Shown here: one piece after another, positions 11,601-23,468 of the stretch
Numbering within the stretch: the first letter of the stretch is position 1
Layout: every line of letters begins with the position of its first letter
DNA from: Nematostella vectensis
Taxonomy: Eukaryota > Cnidaria > Anthozoa > Actiniaria > Edwardsiidae
Assembly: GCF_932526225.1 (NCBI RefSeq)
Contig: NC_064044.1
Coordinates: 3,870,092 to 3,934,091, forward strand
DNA: 64,000 nt
Direction: 5' to 3'
Translations under genes and position numbers: made by a program
The notes under the pieces: generated by a model
Databases searched by the model: none
Seen by the model: the letters and a program-made list of their open reading frames with translations, nothing else
What the model was told of the DNA's origin: nothing

Positions 11601-13619
11601 GGCGTAAGGTTTAAGATAAACCTACATTACAATGTAAGCATAAGGTTTAAGATACACCTACATTACAATGTGAGCGTAAGGTTTAAGATACACCTACATT
11701 ACAATGTGGGCGTAAGGTTTAAGATAAACCTACATTACAATGTAGGCGTAAGGTTTAAGATACACCTACATTACAATGTGAGCGTAAGGTTTAAAATAAA
11801 CCTACATTACAATGTGGGCGTAAGGTTTAAGATAAACCTACATTACAATGTGGGCGTAAGGTTTAAGTTAAACCTACATTACAATGTAAGCGTAAGGTTT
11901 AAGATAAACCTACATTACAATGTGGGTGTGAGGTTTAAGATAAACCTACATTACAATGTGGGTGTAAGGTTTAAGATAAACCTACATTACAATGTAAGCA
12001 TAAGGTTTAAGATACACCTACATTACAATGTGGGTGTAAGGTTTAAGATACACCTACATTACAATGTGGGCGTAAGGTTTAAGATACACCTACATTACAG
12101 TGTGAGCGTAAGGTTTAAGATAAACCTACATTACAATGTGGGCGTAAGGTTTAAGATAAACCTACATTACAATGTGGGCGTAATAAGCGTAAGGTTTAAG
12201 ATAAACCTACATTACAATGTGGGTGTGAGGTTTAAGATAAACCTACATTACAATGTGGGTGTAAGGTTTAAGATAAACCTACATTACAATGTGGGCGTAA
12301 GGTTTAAGATAAACCTACATTACAATGTAAGCATAAGGTTTAAGATACACCTACATTACAATGTGGGCGTAAGGTTTAAGATACACCTACATTGCAATGT
12401 GGGTGTGAGGTTTAAGATAAACCTACATTACAATGTGGGCGTAAGGTTTAAGATAAACCTACATTACAATGTGGGCGTAAGGTTTAAGATAAACTTACAT
12501 TACAATGTAAGCATAAGGTTTAAGATAAACCTACATTACAATGTGGGCGTAAGGTTTAAGATAAACCTACATTACAATGTGGGTGTAAGGTTTAAGATAA
12601 ACCTACATTACAATGTAAGCATAAGGTTTAAGATACACCTACATTACAATGTGGGTGTAAGGTTTAAGATAAACCTACATTACAATGTGGGCGTAAGGTT
12701 TAAGATAAACCTACATTACAATGTGGGTGTAAGTTTTAAGATAAACCTACATTACAATGTGGGCGTAAGGTTTAAGATAAACCTGCATTACAATGTGGGT
12801 GTAAGGTTTAAGATACACCTACATTACAATGTGGGCGTAAGGTTTAAGATAAACCTACATTACAATGTGGGTGTGAGGCTTAAGATAAATCTACATTACA
12901 ATGTGGGTGTAAGGTTTAAGATACACCTACATTACAATGTGGGCGTAAGGTTTAAGATAAACCTACATTACAATGTGGGCGTAAGGTTTAAGATAAACCT
13001 ACATTACAATGTGGGCGTAAGGTTTAAGATAAACCTACATTACAATGTGGGTGTAAGGTTTAAGATAAACCTACATTACAATGTAAGCGTAAGGTTTAAG
13101 ATAAACCTACATTACAATGTGGGTGTAAGGTTTAAGATACACCTATATTACAATGTGGGCGTAAGGTTAAAGATAAACCTACATTACAATGTGGGCGTAA
13201 GGTTTAAGTTAGTTATGGGTAACATGAAGTATGGATATAGATTAAAGATAATCCATGGTGGTTTTGGGATCTAGTTTAGACGCCCTTTTTTGTTTCACGT
13301 GCAGTTTCAAGTGTATATGCAAATAAAGTCGGATGGGTTGTAATGCCTGGATCAGCTGGATGATTATGTACGGCAGATTTTGTTGTAATGGTGTGCAATT
13401 TTGTTCAGACAACTGACTTGAACTATCTCGTTTCAGGCCCCACCCAAAATCGATAAGCGCCCGTCCAACACTCGGCTTCAACCGCTGGACTCGACTGCCT
13501 TGGCGCGGGCGCGCCCTGAGCCGGTATCCCGGATGTCCCCTATTATCAGGCCCTTGCACTTGGCGGATCCAGTCCCTCCAATAACGTCCCACCACTCGCA
13601 AACACAGTCAGCCCAGTGA
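5646..13619 (+). CDS. C2orf81: C2orf81 homologue, 11 exons, about 500 aa
   Basis: Coding exons: 5646-5749, 6219-6381, 7003-7072, 7701-7839, 7934-8072, 8562-8750, 9818-9922, 10310-10413, 10799-11033, 11440-11511 and 13437-13619. All have GT-AG junctions and the phases agree throughout, giving about 500 codons ending in TGA. The N-terminus carries the conserved block of vertebrate C2orf81: DIVPGRFTEAEW across the exon 1/2 junction, then EGEEGEDFVCDIV, YTVQEARDLLLQMIEW and DSWAQGSVPV. The rest is low-complexity and Pro/Ser-rich, with a conserved stretch in exons 8-9 (DVVYDEWGNVIAVMRINPQKLP). The molecular function is unknown; the family is usually listed as uncharacterised, and no catalytic motif or signal peptide is visible. 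The start codon is the first ATG and sits 11 residues before the Pro-rich segment. The exon calls are mine by eye, and exon 7 depends on an acceptor with a weak pyrimidine tract at 9817. Confidence 0.88.
9468..9711. mobile_element. MITE with perfect 18-bp terminal inverted repeats
   Basis: A 244-bp element in intron 6 of the C2orf81 homologue. The left end ACTTAAAGGGGCAGTCAC at 9468-9485 is exactly complementary to 9694-9711. There is no coding potential, so it is a non-autonomous DNA transposon. Perfect termini suggest recent activity. Confidence 0.8.
10490..10590. mobile_element. Fragment of MITE family 1
   Basis: In intron 8, the stretch containing GGCACAATACAGAAACAT and 'gcatgtgccccagtaca' closely matches the interior of the complete copy at 15090-15255. 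It is followed by a run of about 14 C residues. No termini are visible, so it is a truncated or decayed copy. Confidence 0.6.
11028..11335 (+). repeat. Tandem array of duplicated 5' splice sites
   Basis: The exon 9/intron 9 junction (CCCCCACTG|GTAAGACA) is repeated about eight times with a unit of roughly 35-50 bp. Copies of the form C(T/C)(G)GTAAGACA or close variants start near 11031, 11080, 11110, 11150, 11185, 11230, 11270 and 11302, separated by CCCCTACCCC-type pyrimidine tracts. At least four copies keep a consensus-like GTAAGA donor; the others are diverged (GTCAGA, GTACAA, GTATGA). Confidence 0.75.
11520..13212 (+). repeat. 36-bp minisatellite, about 46 copies, in intron 10
   Basis: A head-to-tail array of a 36-bp unit containing ACAATGTGGGCGTAAGG and TTTAAGATAAACCTACATT fills most of intron 10, starting 9 bp after the exon 10 donor. 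Variants (gtaagcataagg, gtgggtgtgagg, gatacacct) recur in blocks, implying higher-order duplications. Because 36 is a multiple of 3 and no unit contains a stop in one frame, a spurious 570-codon frame runs through it at 11562-13274. An extra 9-bp insertion near 12180 also keeps that frame. I treat it as non-coding. Confidence 0.9.
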
Positions 13620-15089
13620 CTACTTCTGCGCCCTACCCATTCTACTTGTATATACTAAACTTAACTTAAATATACTGGATTATAGTCGTGAAAAGGAGGG
13701 GATTCCATTCGTACACTTAGTGTGGGCATCTTTGCCCTTGATTTAATTTTGTGTTTATCGCGCTAAATTTGTACTGCTTTAAAATGAAAGTACCACGATT
13801 TAAAACTGTTTTCAGATATTAAACAAAAAGTTCATTCCGTTAAAGTAATAGCGCACCAAAACATGGAAGAGTAAATGTGCGGAAATTTAGGTTTATATAA
13901 CATATAATTTAGGTTTATATAATATATCTTCCTACTCACAATACAATTTTAAAGTTTGTCTCCGATATAATGGCATGTTCCTGTGATAGCCTGTGACACT
14001 CGGCCGTATTATAGCAGCCTTGCACAAAACAAGAAAGGTTACTTGCACAACATTTCCTTTGGCCCAGTAGAAAATATAAATACTTTTTTGACTGTAACGC
14101 TCACAACGCGCAGTATTTAAATTACATGAACCGAGTCGAATTGATGGTTTCTGGAAAAAAAGATAGTATTTCCTTGTACAATGTTTTCGTGTAATTAGCC
14201 TGTGGGAGAAATAAGCTTTATTAAATGAGAGGTCGAGCGTTTCGTCTCATATGCTGTTATGGAAATAAGGTTTTACTTTAAATGGGTGATATTTTCTACG
14301 TTATTGGTGCAATCACAACGCTGAGGATGCTAGGAAAAAAAGAAAACTTGCTGGGCCTTCGGATCTCGATAGGCTCTGTGTGTAATACTGTGATCGAGTC
14401 CGGTAAAAACCTACACACTTTACCAGTCTTACACTTTTGCAAATGATTTTAAATAGCTCAGTCCACAACTACCTGCTCATTCTGAGCCATTTTAAAGTTG
14501 TACCTGAGTTTTTGGTGTTATTTGGTAGTTTTAAACACCGTTTGAAGATACCTGTATTTGTAAAGCCAAAATCAAGGCTTTTATCCTGGTAATTGTACAT
14601 CATAGAATAAAAAGATAAAAAAACGCTGTGAGAATATCCATGTTTAGTGAGTTCGTTTGCAACGGTACAAATTTTGCCCTGATGCTCTTGTCATCGCCAA
14701 AAGAGTTCTTTAGCCTACCAGGCTAAAGGGTCACAACCCATTCCCTCCTAGAACACTAGGTATGCCGCGACGGAGAACACTCTCCCTTTTGCCGGGCGAA
14801 GAAAAACCCCTAAACTCTCCTTTCCGGTGAAAGCTAAGGAAACAATGGCTACCCCATAATGCACTGCGTTTTTGGCGATCATTCCTTTGAATCGTGTATT
14901 GTGTCAGCAATAAAAGCTATATACTTTCAAGGCATGGAGGGGCCACGCGCATACTTTAATCCAGAGCACCTTCGATACCTTTGTTCTTTAGGCTCTCTAA
15001 GGCTCTCTTAGTCTCTTAACTTTAGGCTTTCTCTAAACTTCGTAAATATAATTTAACGAAGCTGCGATATCACGATGGCTAGGACGATA
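13620..15089. other. Intergenic, no supported gene
   Basis: The 3' flank of the C2orf81 homologue. An ATTAAA at about 13817 is a possible polyadenylation signal. I see no other coding or structured feature of weight. Confidence 0.4.
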
Positions 15090-15255
15090 CAGGGCCGTAA
15101 CAGGCCTCGAAATTTTTGGGAGGGGGGCACAATACAGAAACATTAAGAAAATATTGGGGGACACAGCCACGCCCCTAATGGTCATTTCCTTTTAATTTTT
15201 CAAAATGTTAGGGGGGGCACTTGCCCCCAGTGCCCCACCCCTTGCTACGGCCCTG
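15090..15255. mobile_element. MITE family 1 (copy B, complete)
   Basis: A 166-bp element with 12-bp inverted termini CAGGGCCGTAAC and GCTACGGCCCTG. The interior includes GGCACAATACAGAAACAT and 'gcacttgcccccagtgcccc'. It is flanked by cgata/cgatg, a possible short target duplication. It is the best copy of the family also present at 139 and 10490. Confidence 0.7.
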
Positions 15256-15270
15256 CGATGGCGATAAAGT

Positions 15271-15648
15271 GGAAGCACGGGTGGCCTAGTGTGTTAGCGC
15301 GTCCGCCTCTCACCGCTGCGGCTCAGGTTCGAATCCTGGCTCAAACTGTGGATTTTTTCCGGGTTCCTGCCTTGATTCGAATTTGTGTCACAAGTGAGTT
15401 GAAGTTAATCTCCCGTGTTTCCAGTCTCCTCGGATAAGGACACTAAACCGTAGGTCCCGTCTCTTCAAGCTGCACTACACTTACCTGAACTGAAGGGACG
15501 TAAAAGAACCAATGGGGACGCAATAAAACCTCTGGCAGTGACCACCCCCAGTGACAATGATTACTAACCGAGGGCCATATGTTAGAAAACTGTATATGCA
15601 CTGTGTATCCCACGATAAACAAAGATTAAACTTAACTAAACTAAACGA
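15271..15648 (+). mobile_element. tRNA-derived SINE (copy 2, full length)
   Basis: Same family as 4598-4897: the tRNA-like head has B box GGTTCGAATCC near 15327, and the body is almost identical. It continues into a 3' tail ending in repeats of 'taaact' at about 15625-15648. It lies 15 bp downstream of a MITE copy. Confidence 0.85.
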
Positions 15649-16707
15649 TAGCTGGGTGCAGCGACGCTTTATTTAGGAACTGAGTCAATACTCATCCGGG
15701 AATGAAGCACATTTATACGTGACCGCGTGACGAAAGTATTTTTCAAAAGCTGTTGTAGAAAATGTTTTTACCCATCCATCATATCCGTATCCCGTTCCTA
15801 GTGTAAGCACTTGGGCGCAATAAAGTAAGCAATCTAGTTTGCGCGCGAAATGGATTACGACTCTTCGCCAGATAATCGATTCTCGTTAAATATTCCCTTA
15901 GGGATGCATGTTTGTGATTTGCTATTCAAATAACTCATTTACATGTTAGGCCAGAAGCCTTTGAGTTGCGCGAGCTAATTAAGTTTTGATCCCCTATTGA
16001 AAAGGCGCTATTGCGCTAAGCCGAGGGCCCGTATGACTTTACTCTAATTAGTTCCAACATGCTTTGTAATCACGTCACGGCCAGCGCTTCGCTACACTAG
16101 GCACATAACTCATTGAATCGCACTCTCACAAATGATTGAAGGCTAAGTTTAATAATATAATTTGAGTAAAAAATTGCGTTGACGTTTTGTTGAGATAATT
16201 CTGTAGATCGAGTAGTAGCGTTTTTGGCACAGCAATGTCGTCAGGTCTTGTTGAAACTTTATTACAATTATCGTTTTATTCTTTTTTCTGTGAAATACTA
16301 TAAGATAATATTAGGTGATGATGGTTGTTAAGAGCGTTTAGTGGAAGGGTATAGATTTTGGCATTGGAAACTCATCCGTTTTTTCATTATTACCATTATA
16401 ACATATTTTTTCAATGATTTAATCTCACAAATCAAAATGTTCACAAAGGAAAAGTAACGCCTCAGTTTCCGACAACAAAACTGCAATAATCCGCGGCAAC
16501 TAATCTGCATTCCTAGAGAACATGAAGTACCACTTTGTCTACACGGAAACCCTTCAAAATGCTGTCATGTTCTCGTCAAACTGAGCAGCCATTCAAAAAT
16601 GGATGGAAATTGATGAGATTTTGATCCATCTCCTTGGTGAGCATTCAAGTTTGACGGAGTTCAAGTCACGCAGTTGGCCGTCTTATGCCTCCTAAACAGA
16701 AACGTCT
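15649..16707. other. Upstream region of the TRIM-NHL gene
   Basis: No gene is supported. The promoter of the TRIM-NHL gene is presumably here, but I see no diagnostic TATA or initiator. Confidence 0.35.
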
Positions 16708-16920
16708 ATGAGCTTCTGCCTTCAGGATTCCTCGCCTTGGAACGTCAAAGAAAAGCCATATGGATCATATTATGTAACCTCGAGTTCGCCAAGTGTAAAA
16801 GGAAACTACGTTCAAAATTATCTAACGGGAGCCGATTTGCCTAAATCAACTCGAGCCAAAATCAATATCCGAAATCACGAAAGTCGAAGCAGACTAAGGG
16901 ACAAGCATTTGCTGGTCTAA
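16708..16920 (+). other. Upstream ORF (70 codons) of the TRIM-NHL gene
   Basis: An ATG-initiated frame of 70 codons ends with TAA 27 bp before the TRIM start and in the same frame. It fixes 16948 as the first usable in-frame ATG of the main protein. The peptide is basic and Ser-rich and resembles nothing I know. If the transcript starts upstream of 16708 it would act as a uORF; otherwise it is chance. Confidence 0.35.
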
Positions 16921-16947
16921 GTTTACTATCGAACAAAGGAGAAAAGA

Positions 16948-19900
16948 ATGTCGAAAGCACTGCGACAAGTTACTTTTGCCGATGATCTAGTATCTGAATT
17001 TCGTGTGAAGACTCAATTGGATCATCATTTGCTGTGCCCAGTTTGTAAAAAGCGTTACGTTTCACCGCTTTTGTTGCCGTGTCTTCACTCGATTTGCAAA
17101 TCGTGTTTGGATGATAACCGTGTTGCGCCAAAAAACGGTAAAATTCCGCGCTGCCCTTCATGTCCGCAGCCGTTGGATTTAACCCGCGAATACCCAGTGA
17201 ACTTCGTGTTGAACAACCTCGTCAATACAGCAGCGTTAGGTGACAATTCCCATCACCTCATTTCGTGTGATTCGTGTGATGCGAATGGCGAGATTGTAAG
17301 CATGAGATGCGACGATTGTTTCCAGTTTCTTTGTAATTTTTGCGCTACGGCGCACCGGCGAATGAGCGCAACCAGGACTCACAATTTAACGTCAGTTCAT
17401 AAGCTTCGAAACCAGACTTTTACTAGTATATCCAGACCTTGTTTCTGCGCTTTGCACGCGGGAAATCAAATCATGTATCTCTGCGTAACATGTACCGAGC
17501 CAGTCTGCCGCGAATGCGTGGTAAGCAAACACCAGGAACACAAACTAGAGAAACCAGAAAAGATCTCTAAGGATCTTAGGTTCCATTTGGGTAACATGTC
17601 TGATAAATTAAAGCGCAAGAGAAAAGACGTGAACGACTCTGTTAATGTTATATACGAGGCGATAACAAAATTAGAAAAACACTACCAGACCGTGCGTAGC
17701 TCTATAGAGGATTATTTTGAAACGTTGGTTCTTGCGGTGAAGCGAAGGATGAAATCATTGCTTGCGGAATTGGACTCTAGAAGCGAGTCGAAGCTTGATA
17801 AGCTCCGTACGGAGAAGGTTCGTCTGGAGGCGTGCCTTAGGGGTGCACAGGGCTCGTGCGAATTCGCGGAAACTGTTCTCTCAGAGGGTAACGATCTCGA
17901 GGTGGTTAGCGTGACTCATATGCTAAATGAGAGGATTGCGGGTTTGTACCAAGACTTAAAGGACTCACCGACAGAATTTGACGATAAAGATGATATAATG
18001 TTTACGGCTAATGACGACGGGATACTTGAACGACTAGACAAGTCGGGCGACCTTGTAGACAATAGAATCCCCACGGACCCCTCCCTAAGTAAAATTTCAC
18101 CGAACGCCTTGCACGTGACGTCTGGACAGGTGTCTCAGTTTGAATTGACAGCTGTCAATCAGAAAGGCTTAAACCAATCCAAAGGTGGGGATGAGCTAAG
18201 GGTTGTGTTGACGTACTCTAGTGGTCGTGGAAGCATCGATAATTCAGGATTTCGGTACAACGTAACTGATCACAACAATGGAAGCTACACTGTCAACTTC
18301 GTCGTCACAAAACCAGATAGCTATAAAATGCACGTGCTGCTCGATGGGGGTGCTGTGGAAAGCTCACCGTTAGTACTTACTGTGACTCCCAAGGACTGGA
18401 TCGGGAGTGGATGTATTATTAGAGGGGAGGACTGGGGTGGGTTTGCCAACCCACACAGCGTTGTGATTGGTCCAAGAGAGAATATGATTGTCGCAGATTC
18501 CAATAATCACAAGGTCAAGGTTATTGGAGCAAATGGTCAGCTGATGGGCACAATTGGCACTCAAGGGGGAGGGGAAGGGGAATTTAATTTTCCTTACTGC
18601 CTCTGTACGGACCAACAAAAGAATTTCTTGATCGTGTCAGATGGACATAACAACCGTGTACAGATCCTTACAAGCGCAGGCAAGTGGGAATCCGGCACGG
18701 ACTAAATCACAGGTTGCGCGCACCCCCCCCCCCCCCTGGTGGCCAAAAAGTGGGTCATTTTTTATTAAGGAATCTTCAAATCCTATGCTTTTCCAATATG
18801 ATACCTATGACCGCCCCCCCCAGCCAATCCTGGGTTCGTGCCTGTAAATTCTTGGTTTGCTTTACTAGATAAGCACTAGGTCATCACTATCATCATCACT
18901 CTTACTATCACTTTTATCATCACTATCATCATCACTCTTACTATCACTTTTATCATCACTATCATCATCACTATCATCATCACTCTTACTATAAGTAACA
19001 TCATCACTATCATATCAATATCATTACTATCAGATGGATATTATCAGATGTGCACAGTACTTGTCGTGTACACCCAATAGATGATGTGCGCAGTGCTTGT
19101 CGTGTACACCCACTAGATGATGTGCACAGTACTTGTCGTGTACACCCACTAGATGATGTGCACAGTACTTGTCGTGTACACCCAATAGATGATGTGCGCA
19201 GTACTTGTCGTGTACACCCAATAGATGATGTGCGCAGTGCTTGTCGTGTACACCCACTAGATGATGTGCACAGTACTTGTCGTGTACACCCACTAGATGA
19301 TGTGCGCAGTGCTTGTCGTGTACACCCACTAGATGATGTGCACAGTACTTGTCGTGTACACCCAATAGATGATGCGCGCAGTGTTCGTTATGTCAACACT
19401 ACCGTGTTTCCACATGGCTTGTCATGTATTTACTATGTAATGTGTGCTCGTCCAAATGAATCGCGCGGTGCTCGTTATACTTTATTTGTGCAGTGCCCGT
19501 CATATAATAGTGCTACGTTATTTGTGCAGTGCGCGCATATAGTGCTATAGTTCTCGTTCATTTAGAGCTACGTTATTTGCGCATTTCTTCTTATACGATT
19601 TGTGCAGTGCTCGTCTCATTTTACTTGCGCAGTGCTCGTCAAAAGTAAACTAAAAGTCCGGCTGAGAATATTCACTTTTTGTTAATTACAATTGCCTTTT
19701 TTTTGTTAGACTCATAATGACACCATTTCAAACCTTTTCTTGACGACCTACAGGTCGATTTGTAAAGAGCTTTGGGATTGCTGGTGGTGGAGACGGCTGT
19801 TTTAATCTCCCTCACGGTGTCGCGACGGATCCAAGCGATAACATCTACGTCGCGGACTCGGGAAACAGCAGGCTGCAGATCTTCACCCCAGAGGGATACT

Positions 19901-20310
19901 ACATGAGGAAGGTAGTGTCCGATCAGCTAAACCGACCGTGGGGCGTGGCTATCACCCCAAGAGGACAAATAGTGACCACGGATTACAACAATCATAAGGT
20001 CTTTGTGTTCCATAGAAATGGAAAGCTGGACTTTTGCTTTGGTAGCAGAGGGGACGGGGACGGGGAGTTTAATAACCCTGCTGGTATTACTATTGATAGT
20101 GATGGACAGTTTGTGGTCGCTGATCGCAGCAATCATCGGGTTCAGATTTTCCAGCCGGATGGAACATTTGTGACAAAGTTTGGCGGAAAAGGGACTGGGG
20201 ATGGGTTGATGAGGTTCCCGACTGGGGTCGCTGTGGACAAGGCGGGGCATCTTTATGTTGCTGATACCTTCAATAACAGGATTCAAGTCTTTTCTCTTGC
20301 TGCTGTGTGA
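16948..20310 (+). CDS. TRIM-filamin-NHL protein (TRIM2/3/71-like E3 ligase), two exons
   Basis: Exon 1 is 16948-18679 and exon 2 is 19754-20310, giving about 762 aa. Domains in order: a C3HC4 RING (about residues 30-72: CPVC, CLHSICKSC, CPSC), two B-boxes (about 107-150 and 165-205), a coiled coil (about 205-340), a filamin-type Ig domain (about 372-485), then about six NHL repeats with typical 'NHxVxVF'/'NNRIQVF' blades to the C-terminus. This is the class VII TRIM architecture: RING ubiquitin ligase activity with the NHL propeller binding RNA or protein, in the cytoplasm. The intron begins AG|GCAAGT and ends CTACAG, a GC-AG intron; the junction codon G|GT gives Gly and restores an unbroken NHL blade. 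An in-frame stop upstream fixes the start. A cnidarian-type orthologue of TRIM2/3/71 is likely, but which paralogue cannot be settled by eye. Confidence 0.92.
18874..19020 (+). repeat. Simple repeat (ATC/ACT-rich) in the TRIM intron
   Basis: Imperfect tandem copies of 'atcatcactcttactatcac' variants, immediately before the 36-bp minisatellite. Confidence 0.7.
19040..19385 (+). repeat. 36-bp minisatellite, about 9-10 copies, in the TRIM intron
   Basis: Head-to-tail units containing CAGTACTTGTCGTGTACACC and 'cactagatgatgtg'. Two alternating variants (cacagtactt and cgcagtgctt; ccactag and ccaatag) are arranged in a near-regular order. It is open in frames on both strands because the unit is 36 bp; these frames are not genes. 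Decayed copies ('cagtgctcgt') trail to about 19640. Confidence 0.9.
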
Positions 20311-20570
20311 AATTACCTGCAACATTCTTTGCAACACGCACGTGTGCACGCAATACAGACAACATCTAAATTGTTAGCAACAGCAACCTTTTTTCTTCAG
20401 CATGTGGAGTTGCATGCAATACACATGCGATATGAACTGTAAGTCAATTTACAATTTTATAGCTTGATGCTGCTGTATTACGACACATTGTGTATAGGTG
20501 AGATGTAGTTGCAACATACTCTTTCGCTGTATTGAATGTAGACTAGACATCTATGGATAATTGTATGAGC

Positions 20571-20576
20571 ATTAAA
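20571..20576 (+). promoter_or_regulatory. Candidate polyadenylation signal ATTAAA
   Basis: A common variant polyadenylation hexamer 261 bp after the TRIM stop codon. Confidence 0.35.
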
Positions 20577-21344
20577 AATAACAGACGTTAAGAATAATAT
20601 TTGTACACTGATTTATTATGTTAGAATGCGCTCAGGAAATCTGGATGATGATAAACTTTATTAAAGTGTCGGAGACCGTCTAGCTCAGGAAACGAAGTCT
20701 GGACTAATATGGGGCCACAACCAAAACATCGAAATAAGAGGAAAAATATATATATATATCTATAAATACTAAAACTAAGAGCTATATATACTGATACTTT
20801 ATATTGATACTACTTTATAACTAGTTTAATTAATATAAGATAGAATAAAAAAAATAATTAAAGAATAAAAGAAATTAAAAATAAAAAATATTCGTATAAA
20901 TGTAGATTTTTAAAATAGTTATTAATTTTTGCACAAAGAGCAGCATTTTGACCCATCATCAATTAGGAGGGAAATGTCGATTTCTGTCGATTTTGCGTTT
21001 AAAAGTATTTAAACTTTTTAAACTTTTAACAACTCGGTCAAGGGCCGTGACGAAGATGCAATTTTAACCCCAAGGGATAGCATTTTGGGCAATTAGCCTT
21101 ACCCCTAACCAATCCCTTACCCTCACCAATCCTTACCCCTCACCAATTGTTAACCCTAAGTAAGATGGAAAGACTGAAAACTGGCTTCAAATTCCAAGCA
21201 ATATTTACTTCATCCTTTGGTGGTTTATCTATTTGGACTTAATTTGGAATTTCCTTATTTACCTGGGGCAGGTTTTCTCCCGAATAATAATATTTTTTAG
21301 TGTTAAAAGGTAAAAATTCGTGGGAATTCATAGGGTGTTGATAA
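20577..21344. other. AT-rich intergenic DNA
   Basis: Includes a short (TA)n tract near 20749 and a diverged 'cccttacc(c)ctcaccaat' tandem stretch at about 21100-21155. No gene is seen. Confidence 0.45.
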
Positions 21345-21459
21345 CCTCCTTTGCAGCCACTCTCTGTGTCGGTCCCAGATCCTCCCCCCCAGTCGGTCCC
21401 AGATCGTCCCCCCAGTGGGGAGGATCTGGGACCGACATAGAGAGCGGCTGCAAAGGAGG
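21345..21459. mobile_element. Foldback hairpin element, 115 bp
   Basis: The left arm 21345-21388 (starting CCTCCTTTGCAGCC and running to AGATCCTCCCC) is complementary to the right arm 21415-21459 with only two or three mismatches. The spacer repeats part of the arm ('cagtcggtcccagatcgtcc'). A MITE-like hairpin without coding content. Confidence 0.7.
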
Positions 21460-23468
21460 CTAGGTTGTTGACTGATGATGCACGAATTCTCCTTACACTA
21501 ATTTATGCCGCGTCATCGCATGACCTTCATCATGTAATGAAAGTGACCAATCCCACCAATCAGAGCGCCTGTACTCAATTATTTTATAACATATTTTGAA
21601 ATTGGTGTATTTAAAAGATATCTCTTTAATTTCACATAATTATCTGACATTTTTAGGACATTATGTAAATACATTATCATTAGGGTAAATTTGTTTGGTT
21701 TAATGACGTTGATCAGTTGATTTACAGTTATAACTTTGCTTTCGACTCGTGTAATTTGAAATGAAGGACCCTTGCAGCTTATCCTGTTAAACCATAGGTC
21801 AATAAGTGGTGAATATAAGCCATATTTTTTTATTCTTTATTGAAATTTTACTTCAACAATTAGAATATAGTCTCAACATGTCGAGGTTGTTTTGAATAAG
21901 GACCTCAGAATGTTTTCTTGGTCTTTCAAAATATGTTTTAACAGCTCTATCATAACAATAAGATAAAACTTTTTAATATATCACTTTTTACCTTATATTT
22001 CCTGTTTACTATGGTAGAACTTATTTTGATATCATATAGGCTTATCAGTTCTCGTGTTATCTTTTCACGTTTGGCTCTCCGCGAACTTATATTATTATTA
22101 GTAGTACTATTGCTATTATTCTCCGCCCGGCCTTCCCATCTTTACTTATATCAATACGTCTGGCAGATTCAGGGAGAAAAATAGAAACTACAAAGTGGTT
22201 GTATTGGCATTTATTGATAATGACATTGATAGATGTAAAATCAGTGAAAGAGCCAATGAAAGATCCAATACCATAAAATATGGTAGTTATGGTAGTATTA
22301 AGGTAATTTGTCGATTTGTCAGTACCGACAAAGTTGACAAAACAAGACTCCATGTTGGTGCAATCTGGCGATAAACGGCGAGAGTAGTGATTCATGTTGT
22401 GCTTTGAGTGAATTTGTCGGAGAACACCAATTTGGTGCTTTAGCTAGTGTTGATGGACACCATCTTGGTGAAACTAAAAAAAAAGATGCAAATGCATGTC
22501 TTTTGCATTATATTATTTAGCATTTACACAATTTATCTAGACTCAATATTTCGACACTGTTGGTTATTTTTAAAAGAGGCTTATATATTAGTTTGTGATT
22601 CCCTTGCTAGGATTTTTCCTTCATTTACTAAAACTCTTGCCTCGCGTTTATTTCCTCCTTTTTCATCATCAAGGTGATACTAGCGAAAAAATCTTTCACA
22701 AGCAATTCATTTCCTAAAGCTCCATTTGTACAAGTGCCTCCCTTATTAGTATCCTTTTTCTTGATTTTCTCAAACTCTCCCCAGACCAGCCGCACCACTC
22801 CCTTTCAAGTTGTTCGCAAATTCCACCGCGTCGATGATACGAAGACAAAAACAAATGTTTGTGTTCAGTGACTTTTTGATTTTCTGTCGTTAGCAATAAA
22901 TTGCCTTCTTCCTCGAAGTCCTCCTCTCCTTGCAATATGGAATATCCTCGTTTTGATTTTTTCCAAGTGGCTTTTAGTATTTTCCATTGGTACTTGTTTG
23001 CCCTTCTCTCGTCATTCATGGCTGTCATGTATTTTTCTTTTTCGCTAGTTTTACTTTTGTGCTATGGCCGTTGTGATGTGAAGTTACGCTAACACTTACT
23101 TATATAACGGCAAGTTTGTTGTGGTTGAAGATGGATTTCCTTATCGAGCTTTTGGAAATAAACACACATTTGTTTAAACTGATCCGAGAGATAAATCTAT
23201 CTTATATGAATCGACAGTGTTCTGACATAATACTCTTTGTCCATATGAAATCATGATATTTATAACTAACCCCCCCCCCCCCCCCCCCCCGCCGCACAAA
23301 CCCTTATTACGTGCGATCTCTCAATCTTCAGAAGGTTCTCAACTGTCGTTGTTGTTGTTGTTAGATAGTTTGTTTTGCAATCGAAAAACGTCAATAAAAC
23401 GTAAACAAAATATAGCTTCATAAACGCTACTGTCAGAAATTGCTGACTTGACGTGACAACAGTACTTT
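21460..23468. other. Intergenic, no supported gene
   Basis: Frames at 22087-22395 (-), 22714-23028 (-) and 22447-23092 (+) show no recognisable family and no splice context. The antisense frame at 22714-23028 is charged (Lys/Arg/Glu-rich) and could be a remnant of a transposon protein, but I cannot support it. A run of about 21 C residues lies at 23270-23290. Confidence 0.4.

Noticed and set aside
11520-13212. CRISPR-like direct repeats
   Set aside because: Units are contiguous 36-bp copies with no unique spacers, and the context is an animal intron.
11562-13274. 570-codon ORF of 12-residue repeats
   Set aside because: It is an artefact of a 36-bp minisatellite without stops, lying in intron 10 of the C2orf81 homologue, with no start or splice context.
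19030-19550. Open frames on both strands in the TRIM intron
   Set aside because: Both are readings of a 36-bp minisatellite.
22714-23028. Charged antisense ORF
   Set aside because: Possibly a transposon remnant, but no motif supports it.
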